From the NCBI GenBank assembly GCA_026393985.1, contig JAPKZB010000015.1:62001-126000 (forward strand): a DNA stretch of 64,000 bases. The letters are read 5' to 3'. The notes under the pieces are model-generated. The model was given only the letters and a program-made list of their open reading frames with translations, searched no databases and was not told where the DNA came from. Numbering within the stretch: position 1 is the first letter of the stretch; each line of letters begins with the position of its first letter. Origin of the DNA: Acidobacteriota bacterium. GTDB taxonomy: Bacteria > Acidobacteriota > Terriglobia > Bryobacterales > Bryobacteraceae. The translations under genes and the position numbers were made by a program. Positions 1 to 8,959 of this stretch are shown piece by piece.

Positions 1-264
1 CATCGCCGAGGTCAGATCCATCTCCATGCCGCCGTAGGCTTCCGGCACCAGCACCGCCGTCAGCCCAATCTCGGCCGACTTCTTCAGCACCCGCACGGCC
101 ACGCCCGGCTCCTGATGCTGAATCGCCTCGAGATTCGGCTCAATCTCTTTGGCCGAAAACTCCTCGGTCGCCCGCGCAATCGCCCGGTGCTCCGCGGTGA
201 AGTCCTCTGGGGTAAAAACCTGTTCCGCTGTCTGGTCTTCTACTAAAAATCCGCCGCCTTGCAT
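1..264 (-). CDS. fadE: Acyl-CoA dehydrogenase, N-terminal part (runs off window)
   Basis: The first 88 codons of a flavin acyl-CoA dehydrogenase, which would catalyse the first, alpha-beta oxidation step of fatty acyl-CoA breakdown in the cytoplasm. After a short Gly-rich start (MQGGGFLVED) comes a typical N-terminal helical domain, with ATEEFSAKEIEPN and then KKSAEIGLTAVLVPEAYGG, a hallmark stretch of the family. The ATG at 264 lies four bases after the thiolase stop codon, so it is the third gene of the operon fadN-fadA-fadE, an order known from Bacillus. The active-site Glu and FAD-binding C-terminal domain lie outside the window, so substrate range cannot be judged. Confidence 0.85.
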   Translation of the reverse strand, partial: MQGGGFLVEDQTAEQVFTPEDFTAEHRAIARATEEFSAKEIEPNLEAIQHQEPGVAVRVLKKSAEIGLTAVLVPEAYGGMEMDLTSAM

Positions 265-268
265 CGCC

Positions 269-1396
269 TTAGATCCTCTCAAAAATTCCGGCCGCGCCCT
301 GGCCGCCGCCGATACACATCGTCACCATGCCGTATCGGTGCCCGCCCCGCTCCATCTCGCGCAGGATGGTCGCCGTCAGCTTCGCCCCCGTGCAACCCAG
401 CGGATGGCCCAGCGCCAGCGCCCCGCCGTTGACGTTCACCCGCTCCGGCGCGAGGCCCGCCTCGCGGATCACCGCCAGCGCCTGCACGGCAAACGCTTCG
501 TTCAGCTCGATCACGCCGATGTCGTCGAGCGTCAACCCGGCCAGCCGCAGCGCCTTCGGAATCGCCGCCACCGGGCCGATGCCCATCACCTCCGGCGCCA
601 CGCCTCCCACCGCAAAACTCACAAATCGCGCCCGCGGCTTCAGCCCCAACGCCGCCGCCCGCCCGGCCGACATCACCAGCGCCGCCGCCGCCCCGTCCGA
701 GGTCTGCGACGAGTTGCCCGCCGTCACCGTCCCCTGCGCGTGAAACGCCGGCTTCAGTTTGGCGAGCGCCTCGAGCGAGGTATCCGCTCGCGGACCCTCG
801 TCTTTGCGAAACGAACCCACCGGAATCAGTTCGTCGTCGAACCTCCCGCTCTCCTGCGCCGCCATGGCTTTCTGATGGCTCGCCAAGGCAAAGGCGTCCT
901 GCTCCTCGCGGCTGATGCCGTAGCGCCGCTGCAGGTTCTCCGCCGTCAGGCCCATGTTGATGTAGATCTCCGGCCGGTGCTCCACCAGCCAGGGGTTCGG
1001 GGCAATCCGCATCATCGCCATCGGCAGCAGGCTCATGCTTTCGGTTCCGCCGGCCACCAGCACCTCGGCCATCCCGGCGCGGATCCGCTCGGCCGCCATC
1101 GCGATCGCCTGCAGCCCGGAGGAGCAGAAGCGGTTGATCGTCACCCCGCACACCGTCTCGGGCAGGCCGGCGCGCAGCGCGGCAATCCGCGCCACGTTCA
1201 TGCCGCTCTCGCCCTCGGGCGTCGCGCAGCCCAGAATCACGTCTTCAATCTCGGCCGCCGCCACCGCCGGATACCGGCCGAGCAGCCCTTCGATGGCTAC
1301 CGCCGCCAGATCGTCCGGCCGCGCGTGCCGCAGCGCCCCCCGCGGCGCTTTGCCGACCGGGGTCCGTACGCAATCTACAATTACCGCTTCATTCAT
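269..1396 (-). CDS. fadA: Acetyl-CoA C-acyltransferase (thiolase)
   Basis: A 375-residue thiolase that cleaves 3-ketoacyl-CoA with CoA to give acetyl-CoA, the last step of beta-oxidation. The nucleophilic cysteine is Cys91 in NRFCSSGLQ; the second conserved block [14 protein letters not shown] carries the catalytic His, and the C-terminal Cys lies in MCIGGGQG. Length is close to the usual 380-400 residues. It starts 21 bases after the fadN stop and ends four bases before fadE, so the three are one transcription unit. The family also includes biosynthetic thiolases, but the neighbours make the degradative role far more likely. Confidence 0.95.
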   Translation of the reverse strand: MNEAVIVDCVRTPVGKAPRGALRHARPDDLAAVAIEGLLGRYPAVAAAEIEDVILGCATPEGESGMNVARIAALRAGLPETVCGVTINRFCSSGLQAIAMAAERIRAGMAEVLVAGGTESMSLLPMAMMRIAPNPWLVEHRPEIYINMGLTAENLQRRYGISREEQDAFALASHQKAMAAQESGRFDDELIPVGSFRKDEGPRADTSLEALAKLKPAFHAQGTVTAGNSSQTSDGAAAALVMSAGRAAALGLKPRARFVSFAVGGVAPEVMGIGPVAAIPKALRLAGLTLDDIGVIELNEAFAVQALAVIREAGLAPERVNVNGGALALGHPLGCTGAKLTATILREMERGGHRYGMVTMCIGGGQGAAGIFERI

Positions 1397-1417
1397 CGCT
1401 TTAGTTCCGCAGGGTCA

Positions 1418-3709
1418 TTAATTCCGCAGGGGCTTGCCGGTTTTCAACATGTGCGCCATCCGCGCCTGCGTCTGCGCGTTGCCGCACAGACTCAAAAACG
1501 CTTCCCGCTCGAGATCCAGCAGCCGCTGTTCGCTCACCAGCGTATCCGCCGCCACGGCGCCGCCGCACAGCACATGCGCCAGTTTGCCGGCGATCACCAC
1601 GTCGTAGTCCGTAATGTAGCCGCCCTGATGCGCCATCCACGCCCCGGTCCGGAGCAGCGCGATGCCCGGCTCGCCGGCCACCTTCACGTCCGTCCGCGGC
1701 ACCCCCGGCCGGTAGCTGTCCACCATGGCCAGCGCCTCGGCCTTGGCCACGCCCAGCAGCCGCTCCGGGTTCAAAACCACCGTCGCGCCCTTGTCGAGCA
1801 AACCCAGCTGCTTGGCTTCGTCCGCGCTGCCCGAGACCTTGGCGTAGCCGATGGTCTCAAACACCTTCCGCGGATCCTTCAGCCGCACAATCATCTCCTT
1901 GCAGCCGCCCGCGCCGGGAATCACCCCGACGCCCACTTCGACCAAACCCATGTACAACTCGGCCGAAGCCACCGCCCGCGGCGCGTGCAGCAGAATCTCG
2001 GCCCCGCCGCCCAGCGCCCGGCCGTGCCCGGCCACCACCACCGGCACCGGCGCGTACTTGATCGCCATGTTCGCCTGCTGAAACTGGTGCGCCGCCAGGT
2101 TCAGATCGTCCCACTCGCCCTCCTGCGCCAGCATCAGCACGAGCACCAGATTCGCCCCGGCGCTGAACAGATCGCCCTGGTTGCCAATCACCAGCGCCTG
2201 ATGGTTCCGCCGCGTCTCCTCGATCGCCTGCGTGATCTCGCCCACCTGGTCGGCGCCCAGCACGTTCATCTTCGAGTGGAACTCCAGGCACAGGCAGCCG
2301 TCGCCGAGGTCGACGAGCGAGCAGCCCGCGTTCTTCCGCACCACGCCCCCGGCCCGCTTCCGGTCCGCCAGCGAGATCACGCCCGGCCGCTCGGCGATCC
2401 GCCGGTAGTGCCCGGCGCCGAGGTCGAAGAACTCCGTCCGCGGCTCGCCCTTCTCATCCGCCGAACGGTAGAAGCCCTTGGCGCCGCGTTCGAGCATCGT
2501 CTCGATGCCGGCGGGCAGCGCGAGACCCTCCTGCTGCATCCGCTTCGCGGTTGCTTCAAAACCCAGCACGTCCCACAGCTCAAACGGCCCGTAGGTGTGC
2601 GCGTAGCCCCAGCGCATGGCCCGGTCGATCTCCACGGTCCGGTCGGCAATCTCCGGCACGCACCACGCCGAGTACCACAGAGCATCGCGCAGCACCTTCC
2701 AGACAAACCGGCCGTACTTGTCCTGGCCCTGCACGAGCGCCCGCAGCCGCGCCGGCAACTCGTCGGGCAGCGGCGCCAAGCGGGGCTTGTTCGCCTTGCG
2801 GTATTCGAGCGTCTTCCAGTCGAGGGCGTGAATCTCTTTGTCCGGCCCCACACGTTTATAGAAACCCTGCCCGGTCTTTTCGCCCAGCCACCGGTTGGCC
2901 ATCATCTGGACGACAAACGGCGGCGGCTGCAACCGCTCCCGCCACGGATCATGCGGCACCATGCCGTAGAGGTTCTCGGCCACGTGCACCCAGATGTCGA
3001 GCCCCACGATATCAAGCAGACGGTAGCTGGCCGAATTCGGCAGCCCGATCAGCGACCCGGTCAGCGCGTCGACCTCTTCAATGGTCAGGTCGTCTTCGAT
3101 CGTGTACTGATAGGCGCTCGCGCCCCACATGCTGCCGATGCGGTTGGCGATGAAGTTCGGGGTGTCTTTGCAGACCACCACGCCCTTGCCGAGCCGCCGG
3201 TCGAGGAACCGTTCGACGTCGTCGAGCAGCGTTGGGTTCGTTTCGTCACCTGGAATCACCTCGCATAAGTGTAAGTAACGAGGCGGGTTAAAGAAGTGCG
3301 TGCCCAGAAAATGCTGCCGGAATCCGCTCTCGAATCCCGCGCTGATCTGCGCCAGCGGAATGCCGGAGGTGTTGGTGGAGACGATGGCGTCCGGCGCCCG
3401 CAGCGCGGCCACCCGGCCCCACAGCTCCCGCTTGACGTCCAATTTCTCCGTCACCGCTTCGAGGATCCAGTCGCAGCCGGCCACCTTCGCCAAGTCGTCG
3501 GCAAAGCTTCCGGGCGTCACGCGCGCGGCGTATTCGGGCAGAAAGAAGCCTCCGGGCCTGGCCCGGAGCGCGGTGTCAAGGCCTTTTCGCGCGGCGTCCA
3601 GGGTCAGATCGAGCAGCAGCACGGAAACCCCGGCGTTGGCAAAATGCGCCGCGATCCTTGCCCCCATGGTTCCTGCACCCAACACCGCCACTTGGCGGAT
3701 ATTTCGCAT
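1418..3709 (-). CDS. fadN: 3-hydroxyacyl-CoA dehydrogenase / enoyl-CoA hydratase, FadN type
   Basis: A 763-residue bifunctional beta-oxidation enzyme. The N-terminal half is an NAD-dependent 3-hydroxyacyl-CoA dehydrogenase: Rossmann motif LGAGTMGARIA near residue 10, then TNTSGIPLAQIS and HFFNPPRYLHLCEVI with the catalytic His region. The C-terminal half, from about residue 450, is a crotonase-fold enoyl-CoA hydratase (QGDLFSAGANL, HGRALGGGAEI, IPGAGGCKE). This dehydrogenase-first order is that of FadN of Firmicutes, opposite to FadB. It is the first gene of the fadNAE operon and is divergent from the next gene with 28 bases between, so the promoter must sit there or inside the neighbour's start. 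Confidence 0.93.
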   Translation of the reverse strand: MRNIRQVAVLGAGTMGARIAAHFANAGVSVLLLDLTLDAARKGLDTALRARPGGFFLPEYAARVTPGSFADDLAKVAGCDWILEAVTEKLDVKRELWGRVAALRAPDAIVSTNTSGIPLAQISAGFESGFRQHFLGTHFFNPPRYLHLCEVIPGDETNPTLLDDVERFLDRRLGKGVVVCKDTPNFIANRIGSMWGASAYQYTIEDDLTIEEVDALTGSLIGLPNSASYRLLDIVGLDIWVHVAENLYGMVPHDPWRERLQPPPFVVQMMANRWLGEKTGQGFYKRVGPDKEIHALDWKTLEYRKANKPRLAPLPDELPARLRALVQGQDKYGRFVWKVLRDALWYSAWCVPEIADRTVEIDRAMRWGYAHTYGPFELWDVLGFEATAKRMQQEGLALPAGIETMLERGAKGFYRSADEKGEPRTEFFDLGAGHYRRIAERPGVISLADRKRAGGVVRKNAGCSLVDLGDGCLCLEFHSKMNVLGADQVGEITQAIEETRRNHQALVIGNQGDLFSAGANLVLVLMLAQEGEWDDLNLAAHQFQQANMAIKYAPVPVVVAGHGRALGGGAEILLHAPRAVASAELYMGLVEVGVGVIPGAGGCKEMIVRLKDPRKVFETIGYAKVSGSADEAKQLGLLDKGATVVLNPERLLGVAKAEALAMVDSYRPGVPRTDVKVAGEPGIALLRTGAWMAHQGGYITDYDVVIAGKLAHVLCGGAVAADTLVSEQRLLDLEREAFLSLCGNAQTQARMAHMLKTGKPLRN

Positions 3710-3737
3710 GAAGGTCAGCCTATCATGGAACTAACGG

Positions 3738-4763
3738 ATGTCTGCTGCAACTCGGCAACGATTCCCCCGCTGGGTCATCCCGGTCGCCGGCTATGCTGTC
3801 TCCATAGCCTGCCTGCTCCACGTTTACCGTAACTTCAACTGGGCGGAGCAATGGCCGCGGATTCAGGCCGTGCCAGCCCCGACGATCCTGGCGGCCGTGT
3901 TGGCCGACATCGCCGTCTACTGCGTGCAGGGCTGGCGCTGGAATCTGCTGCTGAGCCCGCTCGGTTCGCTGCCGAAGCTGCGCACCATGCAGGCCATTTA
4001 CGTGGGCCTGTTCGCGAACGAGGTGCTGCCGCTGCGCCCCGGCGAGGTGATCCGCAGCCTGCTGCAGGCCCGCTGGTCCGGGGTGCCGTTTTCGGTGGTC
4101 GTGTCGAGCGTCGTCATCGAGCGGCTCTTTGACGGCATCTGGCTCATCGCCAGCTTTTTTGTGGCGTCGTTTTTCGTGCAGCTTCCCGAGTTGCTCGTCG
4201 TGGGCAGCCGCATTCTGGCCATCCTGCTGCTGGGGATTGGCTGCCTGCTGGCCTTTGCGATTCTGGCCCAGGATCGCGCGGAACGCTGGCTTGAGAAGAC
4301 GATCTGGGCGCAGGGCTTCCAGCATCTGTTGGGCGCGGTGGGCTCGATGAGCCACAGCCCATCCTTCTACCAGAGCTTTCTGTGGAGCGGGCTCTATCTG
4401 GCCCTGCAGGCGGCGCCGATCTATTTTCTCTCCACCGGCTTTCAACTCGGACTCACCCCGGGCGAGTGCGCCATTCTGCTCGTAATCATCCGGCTAGGCG
4501 CCGTGCCGCCGCAGGCCCCGGGCAACGTCGGCACCTTTCAGTGGCTCGTCGTCATCGGCCTCATGCTGTTCGGCGTGGCGCGCGAAACCGCCATCGGCTT
4601 TGCGACTCTACTATTCTTGGTGATTACGGTCCCGCTCTGGACAGTTGGTTTCGTGGCGCTGCTGGCCACCGGGATGAAACTGAGCCAATTGCGCCGGGAC
4701 GCCCACAACGAACCCGAAACCCCTCATGCGAGCATTTCTTCTTCTAGCTCTGCTGGCCGTTAG
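3738..4763 (+). CDS. Lysylphosphatidylglycerol synthase-like / flippase-like membrane protein (UPF0104)
   Basis: A 341-residue polytopic inner-membrane protein with about eight hydrophobic segments. The arrangement, with FANEVLPLRPGEVIRSLLQ near residue 95 and GAVPPQAPGNVGTFQW near residue 255, is that of the lysyl-PG-synthase transmembrane region family (AglD/MprF-flippase-like). Known members act on lipid-linked or charged lipids, but no catalytic domain is attached, so substrate and direction are unknown. It overlaps the next gene by 38 bases, which suggests co-transcription with the exported deacetylase; a role in cell-envelope sugar or lipid modification would fit but is inference. Confidence 0.8.
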   Translation: MSAATRQRFPRWVIPVAGYAVSIACLLHVYRNFNWAEQWPRIQAVPAPTILAAVLADIAVYCVQGWRWNLLLSPLGSLPKLRTMQAIYVGLFANEVLPLRPGEVIRSLLQARWSGVPFSVVVSSVVIERLFDGIWLIASFFVASFFVQLPELLVVGSRILAILLLGIGCLLAFAILAQDRAERWLEKTIWAQGFQHLLGAVGSMSHSPSFYQSFLWSGLYLALQAAPIYFLSTGFQLGLTPGECAILLVIIRLGAVPPQAPGNVGTFQWLVVIGLMLFGVARETAIGFATLLFLVITVPLWTVGFVALLATGMKLSQLRRDAHNEPETPHASISSSSSAGR

Positions 4764-5586
4764 CATGGCCGCGCAACCCCTCCGCATCATTGCCATTGGC
4801 GCCCACCCGGACGACTGCGACATCAAGTTCGGCGGCACCGCCGTTCTGCTGGCCCGGCTCGGCCACCAGGTGAAATTTGTGAGCGTCACCAACGGCGACG
4901 CCGGCCACCACCAGATGGGCGGCCAGATGCTGGCCAACCGCCGCCGCGCCGAAGCCGCCGAATCGGCCCGCCGCCTCGGCATCGCCGAGTACGAGGTGAT
5001 GGAGAACCACGACGGCGAGTTGACCCCTTCGCTCGACGTCCGCCGCCAGATTATCCGTGCCATCCGCAACTGGAAGGCCGATGTCGTCATCACGCACCGC
5101 ACCAACGACTACCACCCCGACCACCGCAATACCGGCATCCTGATTCAGGACGCGGCCTACATGGTGCAGGTACCCAACATCGTGAGCGACGCTCCGGCGC
5201 TGCGCAAAAACCCCGTGTTCCTCTACTTCTCGGACTACTTCCAGCGGCCGAACCCTTTCCGGCCCGACATCGTCATCGACATTGAAGCCGCCTTTGAGCA
5301 GAAAATCGACGGCCTCGATGCCCACGTCTCGCAGTTCTACGAGTGGCTCCCGTGGGTGAGCGGTGTGTCCGAGAAGGTGCCGCAGGACCCGGCTGCCCGC
5401 AAGGCCTGGCTGCGCGCCGAACGCTCCAATCCGCGTCTCAACGACGAGGCCAAGGCCTCCTTCGCCAAATGGTACGGCGCCGCCAAGACCCCGAAGTATC
5501 TCGAAGCGTTTGAAATCTGCGAGTACGGACGGCGGCCCACCGAAGACGAAATCCGCCAGCTCTTCCCCATGCTGCCGAAGAAATGA
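4726..5586 (+). CDS. Exported PIG-L (LmbE) family deacetylase
   Basis: A 286-residue zinc-dependent N-acetyl-sugar or amide deacetylase of the LmbE/PIG-L family. It opens with a signal peptide (MRAFLLLALLAVSMAAQ) followed by the metal motif IGAHPDDCDIKFGG, where His, Asp and Asp bind zinc and act as base; THRTNDYHPDHRNTG carries the third zinc-ligand histidine. Exported members are common in Acidobacteria and Planctomycetes, where they probably trim acetylated glycans outside the cytoplasm; the true substrate is unknown. The gene overlaps both neighbours (38 bases upstream, the ATGA of selA downstream). Confidence 0.88.
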   Translation: MRAFLLLALLAVSMAAQPLRIIAIGAHPDDCDIKFGGTAVLLARLGHQVKFVSVTNGDAGHHQMGGQMLANRRRAEAAESARRLGIAEYEVMENHDGELTPSLDVRRQIIRAIRNWKADVVITHRTNDYHPDHRNTGILIQDAAYMVQVPNIVSDAPALRKNPVFLYFSDYFQRPNPFRPDIVIDIEAAFEQKIDGLDAHVSQFYEWLPWVSGVSEKVPQDPAARKAWLRAERSNPRLNDEAKASFAKWYGAAKTPKYLEAFEICEYGRRPTEDEIRQLFPMLPKK

Positions 5587-6845
5587 TCACGGAGCTCACC
5601 AGCGTCGAAGCGGTCCTCGTGAAGTTGCGGGCGCTCTATCCGGAGCTCCCGCATGGTCTCCTGAAGGCGGCCGCCCAGACCGCGATCGCAGAGGTCCGGC
5701 AAGGCCGCCCCGCTGATCCCGCCGTCACGATTGACTCCCTGACCCAGCCCTCGCTGCAGCCGGTGATCAACGCCACCGGCGTCATCCTGCACACCAACCT
5801 AGGCCGCGCCCCGCTCGGTGCCTCGACCCCCATCGCCGGCTACTCGCACCTGGAATACGATCTCAAAACCGGCCGCCGCGGCCGCCGCGATCATCACCTC
5901 GACCGTTTCTTCGGCTACCTGCTCAACGCCCGCGGCCTCGCCGTCAACAACAACGCCGCCGCTACCTACCTCGTGCTCCACGAACTCGCCCACGGCGCGG
6001 AGGTGATCGTCTCCCGCGGCGAACTCATCGAAATCGGCGACGGCTTCCGCATCCCCGACATCATGCGCCGCGCCGGATGCACGCTCGTCGAAGTCGGCAC
6101 CACCAACCGCACGCGCCTCGACGATTACCGGGCGGCCATTACCGACCGCACGGCGCTCATCCTCCGCGTGCATCCGTCCAACTTCCATATCACCGGCTTC
6201 ACCGGCAAACCGACCCTCCGCGAACTCTGCTCGCTCAACGTGCCTGTTTATGAGGATCTCGGTTCGGGCTGTCTCGTCGATCTCAAGGCTTACGGCATCG
6301 ACGAACCGCTGGTGCGCGATTCGCTCGCCGCCGGCGTCAGCGTGGTCACCTTCTCGGGCGACAAGCTGCTCGGCGGGCCCCAGGCCGGGTTGATCGCGGG
6401 CGAAGGCCCGACCATCGAACGCATCCGGCGCAACCCGATGTTCCGTGCGCTGCGCATCGATAAACTCGTCACCCAGGCGCTCGAAAACGCCCTCCGGGCC
6501 ATCGTCACGGAACGCTGGGACGATGTGCCAACCCTCGCCATGATCCGCCAAACGCCGGAGAGCATCCGCGACCGCGCCGAACGCCTGCGCACGCAACTCG
6601 ATCTGGCCTCGACCGTCATCCCGGGCGAATCGCTCGTCGGCGGCGGCAGCACGCCGGACCAGTCACTGCCCACCTACCTGCTCGCCATTCCGCGGCTCGA
6701 AATGGAGCGGCGGCTTCGTGAAGGGAAGCCGCCGGTGATTGCCAGGGTGGAAAAAGGCCAACTGCTGATCGATCTGCGCACGGTGTTTCCGCACGAAGAG
6801 GCGGCGCTGCTAGGCGCGCTGCATGTAGCTGCCCTCGCTGGTTGA
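5583..6845 (+). CDS. selA: L-seryl-tRNA(Sec) selenium transferase
   Basis: A 420-residue PLP enzyme that converts seryl-tRNA(Sec) to selenocysteinyl-tRNA(Sec) using selenophosphate. The family marks are VINATGVILHTNLGRAPL near residue 61, VYEDLGSGCLVDL near 222 and the PLP lysine Lys261 in FSGDKLLGGPQAG. It is about 40 residues shorter than the E. coli enzyme, mostly in the N-terminal domain. It starts at the ATGA overlap with the deacetylase stop and runs 36 bases into the convergent efp. No selB, selD or tRNA-Sec is visible here, nor an in-frame TGA selenoprotein, so its partners lie elsewhere. A SelA-like paralogue of other function cannot be fully excluded. Confidence 0.88.
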   Translation: MITELTSVEAVLVKLRALYPELPHGLLKAAAQTAIAEVRQGRPADPAVTIDSLTQPSLQPVINATGVILHTNLGRAPLGASTPIAGYSHLEYDLKTGRRGRRDHHLDRFFGYLLNARGLAVNNNAAATYLVLHELAHGAEVIVSRGELIEIGDGFRIPDIMRRAGCTLVEVGTTNRTRLDDYRAAITDRTALILRVHPSNFHITGFTGKPTLRELCSLNVPVYEDLGSGCLVDLKAYGIDEPLVRDSLAAGVSVVTFSGDKLLGGPQAGLIAGEGPTIERIRRNPMFRALRIDKLVTQALENALRAIVTERWDDVPTLAMIRQTPESIRDRAERLRTQLDLASTVIPGESLVGGGSTPDQSLPTYLLAIPRLEMERRLREGKPPVIARVEKGQLLIDLRTVFPHEEAALLGALHVAALAG

Positions 6846-7367
6846 AACCAGGATGGTCTCGCCTTCGTTGATGAAGGCCGGCACCTGCACAATCAGGCCC
6901 GTCTCCATCTTGGCCGGCTTGCCGACATTGGACACCGTGGCGCCCTTCAGGCCGGGTTCGGTCTCGACGACCTTCATCGGCACCGACGGAGGCAGTTCGA
7001 CGCCCACCGCGCGGCCCTCGTAAAATTCGATGTTAATCTTCAGGTTCGGGATCAGGTACTTCACCGCATCGCCGAGCACCTCTTCGGTGAACCCGAGCTG
7101 TTCAAAGGTTTCGGTGTTCATGAAGTAGTACATCTCGCCGTCGTCGTAAAGGTACTCCATCTCCTGATCGTCGAGGGCAATTTTCTCAATCTTGTCCTCG
7201 GACGCAAAACGATGTTCAATCTGGGAACCGTTCCGGAGGTTGCGCATCTTCACCTGCACAAACCCGCGCAAATTGCCCGGCGTCCGGTGTACCATGCTGA
7301 AAACCGTATGCAGTTCGTTGTTGAACTTCACCACCATTCCGGGGCGCAATTGAGTAGCTGCTAACAT
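6810..7367 (-). CDS. efp: Translation elongation factor P with Asn at the tip position
   Basis: A full-length 185-residue EF-P, which enters the ribosomal E site and relieves stalling at polyproline. All three OB-like domains are present; it starts MLAATQLRPGMVV and ends GETILVSTSEGSY. The loop that is modified in other bacteria reads HRTPGNLRGF: the residue after PG, usually Lys (beta-lysylated) or Arg (rhamnosylated), is Asn32, with an Arg two residues later. The codon AAT is unambiguous. No epmA, epmB or earP gene is in the window. It is convergent with selA and shares 36 bases of coding sequence with it. Proline-rich clients in the window include the 16958-17716 protein with nine prolines near its end. 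Confidence 0.97.
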   Translation of the reverse strand: MLAATQLRPGMVVKFNNELHTVFSMVHRTPGNLRGFVQVKMRNLRNGSQIEHRFASEDKIEKIALDDQEMEYLYDDGEMYYFMNTETFEQLGFTEEVLGDAVKYLIPNLKINIEFYEGRAVGVELPPSVPMKVVETEPGLKGATVSNVGKPAKMETGLIVQVPAFINEGETILVSTSEGSYMQRA

Positions 7368-7402
7368 AAAGCCTCAGTTTACCAGCTATCCTGGAGGCGT
7401 AC

Positions 7403-8869
7403 ATGATTCCCGATCAGATTCAGGAAGGCCTCACTTTTGACGACGTTCTCCTGCAGCCCGCGCACAGCAACGTTTTGCCCGGGCAGGCCGACACCCGAAC
7501 CTTGCTGACCCGCCGGATTCCGCTGCAGATTCCGATCGTCAGCGCCGCGATGGACACGGTGACGGAAGCGCACTTGGCCATCGCCCTCGCCCAGCAGGGC
7601 GGCATCGGCATCATTCACCGCAACATGACGCTCGAACGGCAGGTGGAGGAGGTCGACCGCGTGAAGCGCTCTGAGAGCGGCATGATTGTCGATCCCGTCA
7701 CCATCCGCCCCGACCAGCCCATCACCGACGCGCTCGAACTGATGAAGCAGTTCCGCATCTCCGGCGTCCCGGTGACCACCGAAGGCGGCCATCTGGTTGG
7801 CATCCTGACCAATCGCGATCTGCGCTTTGAAACCAACTTCCATCTGCCGGTCTCTTCACGGATGACGCAGGGGCGCGACCGGCTCATCACCGTCCCCGTC
7901 GGCACCACGCTCGAAGACGCCGAAAGCATTCTGCACAAGCACCGCGTCGAAAAGCTGTTGGTAGTGGACGATAGCTACACGCTCAAGGGCCTGATCACGG
8001 TCAAAGATATCCAGAAGAAGTTGAAGTACCCCAACGCGGCCAAGGACGAACAGGGCCGCCTGCGCGTGGGCGCGGCCATCGGCTCGACCGGCGATTTTCT
8101 TGAACGGGCGCAGGAACTGGTCCGCCGCAAAGTGGACGTCATCGCCATCGACTCCGCCCACGGCCATTCGCAGGGCGTCATGGACGCCGTGAAAGCCGTC
8201 AAGCACGCGCTGCCCGACGTGCAGCTGCTGGCGGGCAACGTGGGCACCTACGAGGGCGCCCGTGATCTGATCCGGCTGGGCGCGGACGGGGTGAAGGTGG
8301 GCATCGGGCCGGGATCGATCTGCACGACGCGAGTCGTCTCCGGCGCGGGCGTGCCGCAGATTACCGCCATCGCCGAGTGCTCCAAGGCCACGCGCGAGGC
8401 CGGCGTACCGCTCATCTCCGACGGCGGTATCAAGTACTCGGGCGACGTCACGAAAGCCATCGCCGCCGGCGCCGATTGCGTGATGATCGGCAGCCTGCTG
8501 GCCGGTACCGATGAGAGCCCCGGCGAGACGATTCTCTACCAGGGGCGTACGTTTAAGAGCTACCGCGGCATGGGTTCGCTGGGGGCGATGAGCGAGGGGT
8601 CGACCGCCGACCGCTACGGCCAGGCGCGCAGCGACAAGATGGTTCCGGAAGGAATTGAGGGACGCGTGCCGTACAAGGGGCCGATCGCCGATCTGGTCTT
8701 TCAGCTCGTCGGGGGGTTGCGGAGCGGCATGGGCTACACCGGGTGCGCGACGATTCCGGAGTTGCAGGAGCGGGCCCGCTTCCTGCGGATTTCGCCGGCC
8801 GGCCTGCGTGAAAGCCATGTCCACGACGTCATCATCACCAAGGAAGCGCCCAATTATCGGGTAGAATAG
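7403..8869 (+). CDS. guaB: IMP dehydrogenase
   Basis: A 488-residue cytoplasmic enzyme oxidising IMP to XMP, the committed step of GMP synthesis. The catalytic loop is [13 protein letters not shown] with Cys307; the flap motif [15 protein letters not shown] follows near residue 410. Two CBS domains are retained between about residues 95 and 205 ([11 protein letters not shown]..., [10 protein letters not shown]...). Length and order are standard. It is divergent from efp with 35 bases between start codons, and 90 bases precede the downstream sigma-factor gene. I saw no guanine riboswitch or other leader in the short upstream gap. Confidence 0.98.
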   Translation: MIPDQIQEGLTFDDVLLQPAHSNVLPGQADTRTLLTRRIPLQIPIVSAAMDTVTEAHLAIALAQQGGIGIIHRNMTLERQVEEVDRVKRSESGMIVDPVTIRPDQPITDALELMKQFRISGVPVTTEGGHLVGILTNRDLRFETNFHLPVSSRMTQGRDRLITVPVGTTLEDAESILHKHRVEKLLVVDDSYTLKGLITVKDIQKKLKYPNAAKDEQGRLRVGAAIGSTGDFLERAQELVRRKVDVIAIDSAHGHSQGVMDAVKAVKHALPDVQLLAGNVGTYEGARDLIRLGADGVKVGIGPGSICTTRVVSGAGVPQITAIAECSKATREAGVPLISDGGIKYSGDVTKAIAAGADCVMIGSLLAGTDESPGETILYQGRTFKSYRGMGSLGAMSEGSTADRYGQARSDKMVPEGIEGRVPYKGPIADLVFQLVGGLRSGMGYTGCATIPELQERARFLRISPAGLRESHVHDVIITKEAPNYRVE

Positions 8870-8876
8870 CGGCGCG

Positions 8877-8904
8877 GGAACTTTTCGCTCCGTGCGGCGT
8901 CGAA
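8877..8904 (+). promoter_or_regulatory. Candidate ECF (sigma-E-like) promoter for the sigma-factor operon
   Basis: GGAACTT at 8877-8883 is followed after exactly 15 bases by GTCGAA at 8899-8904. This matches the -35 GGAACTT and the spacing of sigma-E-type ECF promoters, and it lies about 56 bases upstream of the ECF sigma gene starting at 8960, as expected for autoregulation. Seen directly; that this sigma factor uses it is inference. Confidence 0.6.
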
Positions 8905-8959
8905 TGGTTCAGTAGACCTTGAACTCAAAGAAAAGGGACTCAGGGAAAGGAAGTCGGTT

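Noticed and set aside
149-3268. A 1039-codon open frame on the plus strand
   Set aside because: It is antisense to fadA and fadN, is rich in Arg, His and Pro, and has no recognisable motif; high GC leaves long open antisense frames.
7368-7402. Guanine riboswitch before guaB
   Set aside because: Only 35 bases separate the two start codons, too short for an aptamer, and no conserved loops are seen.
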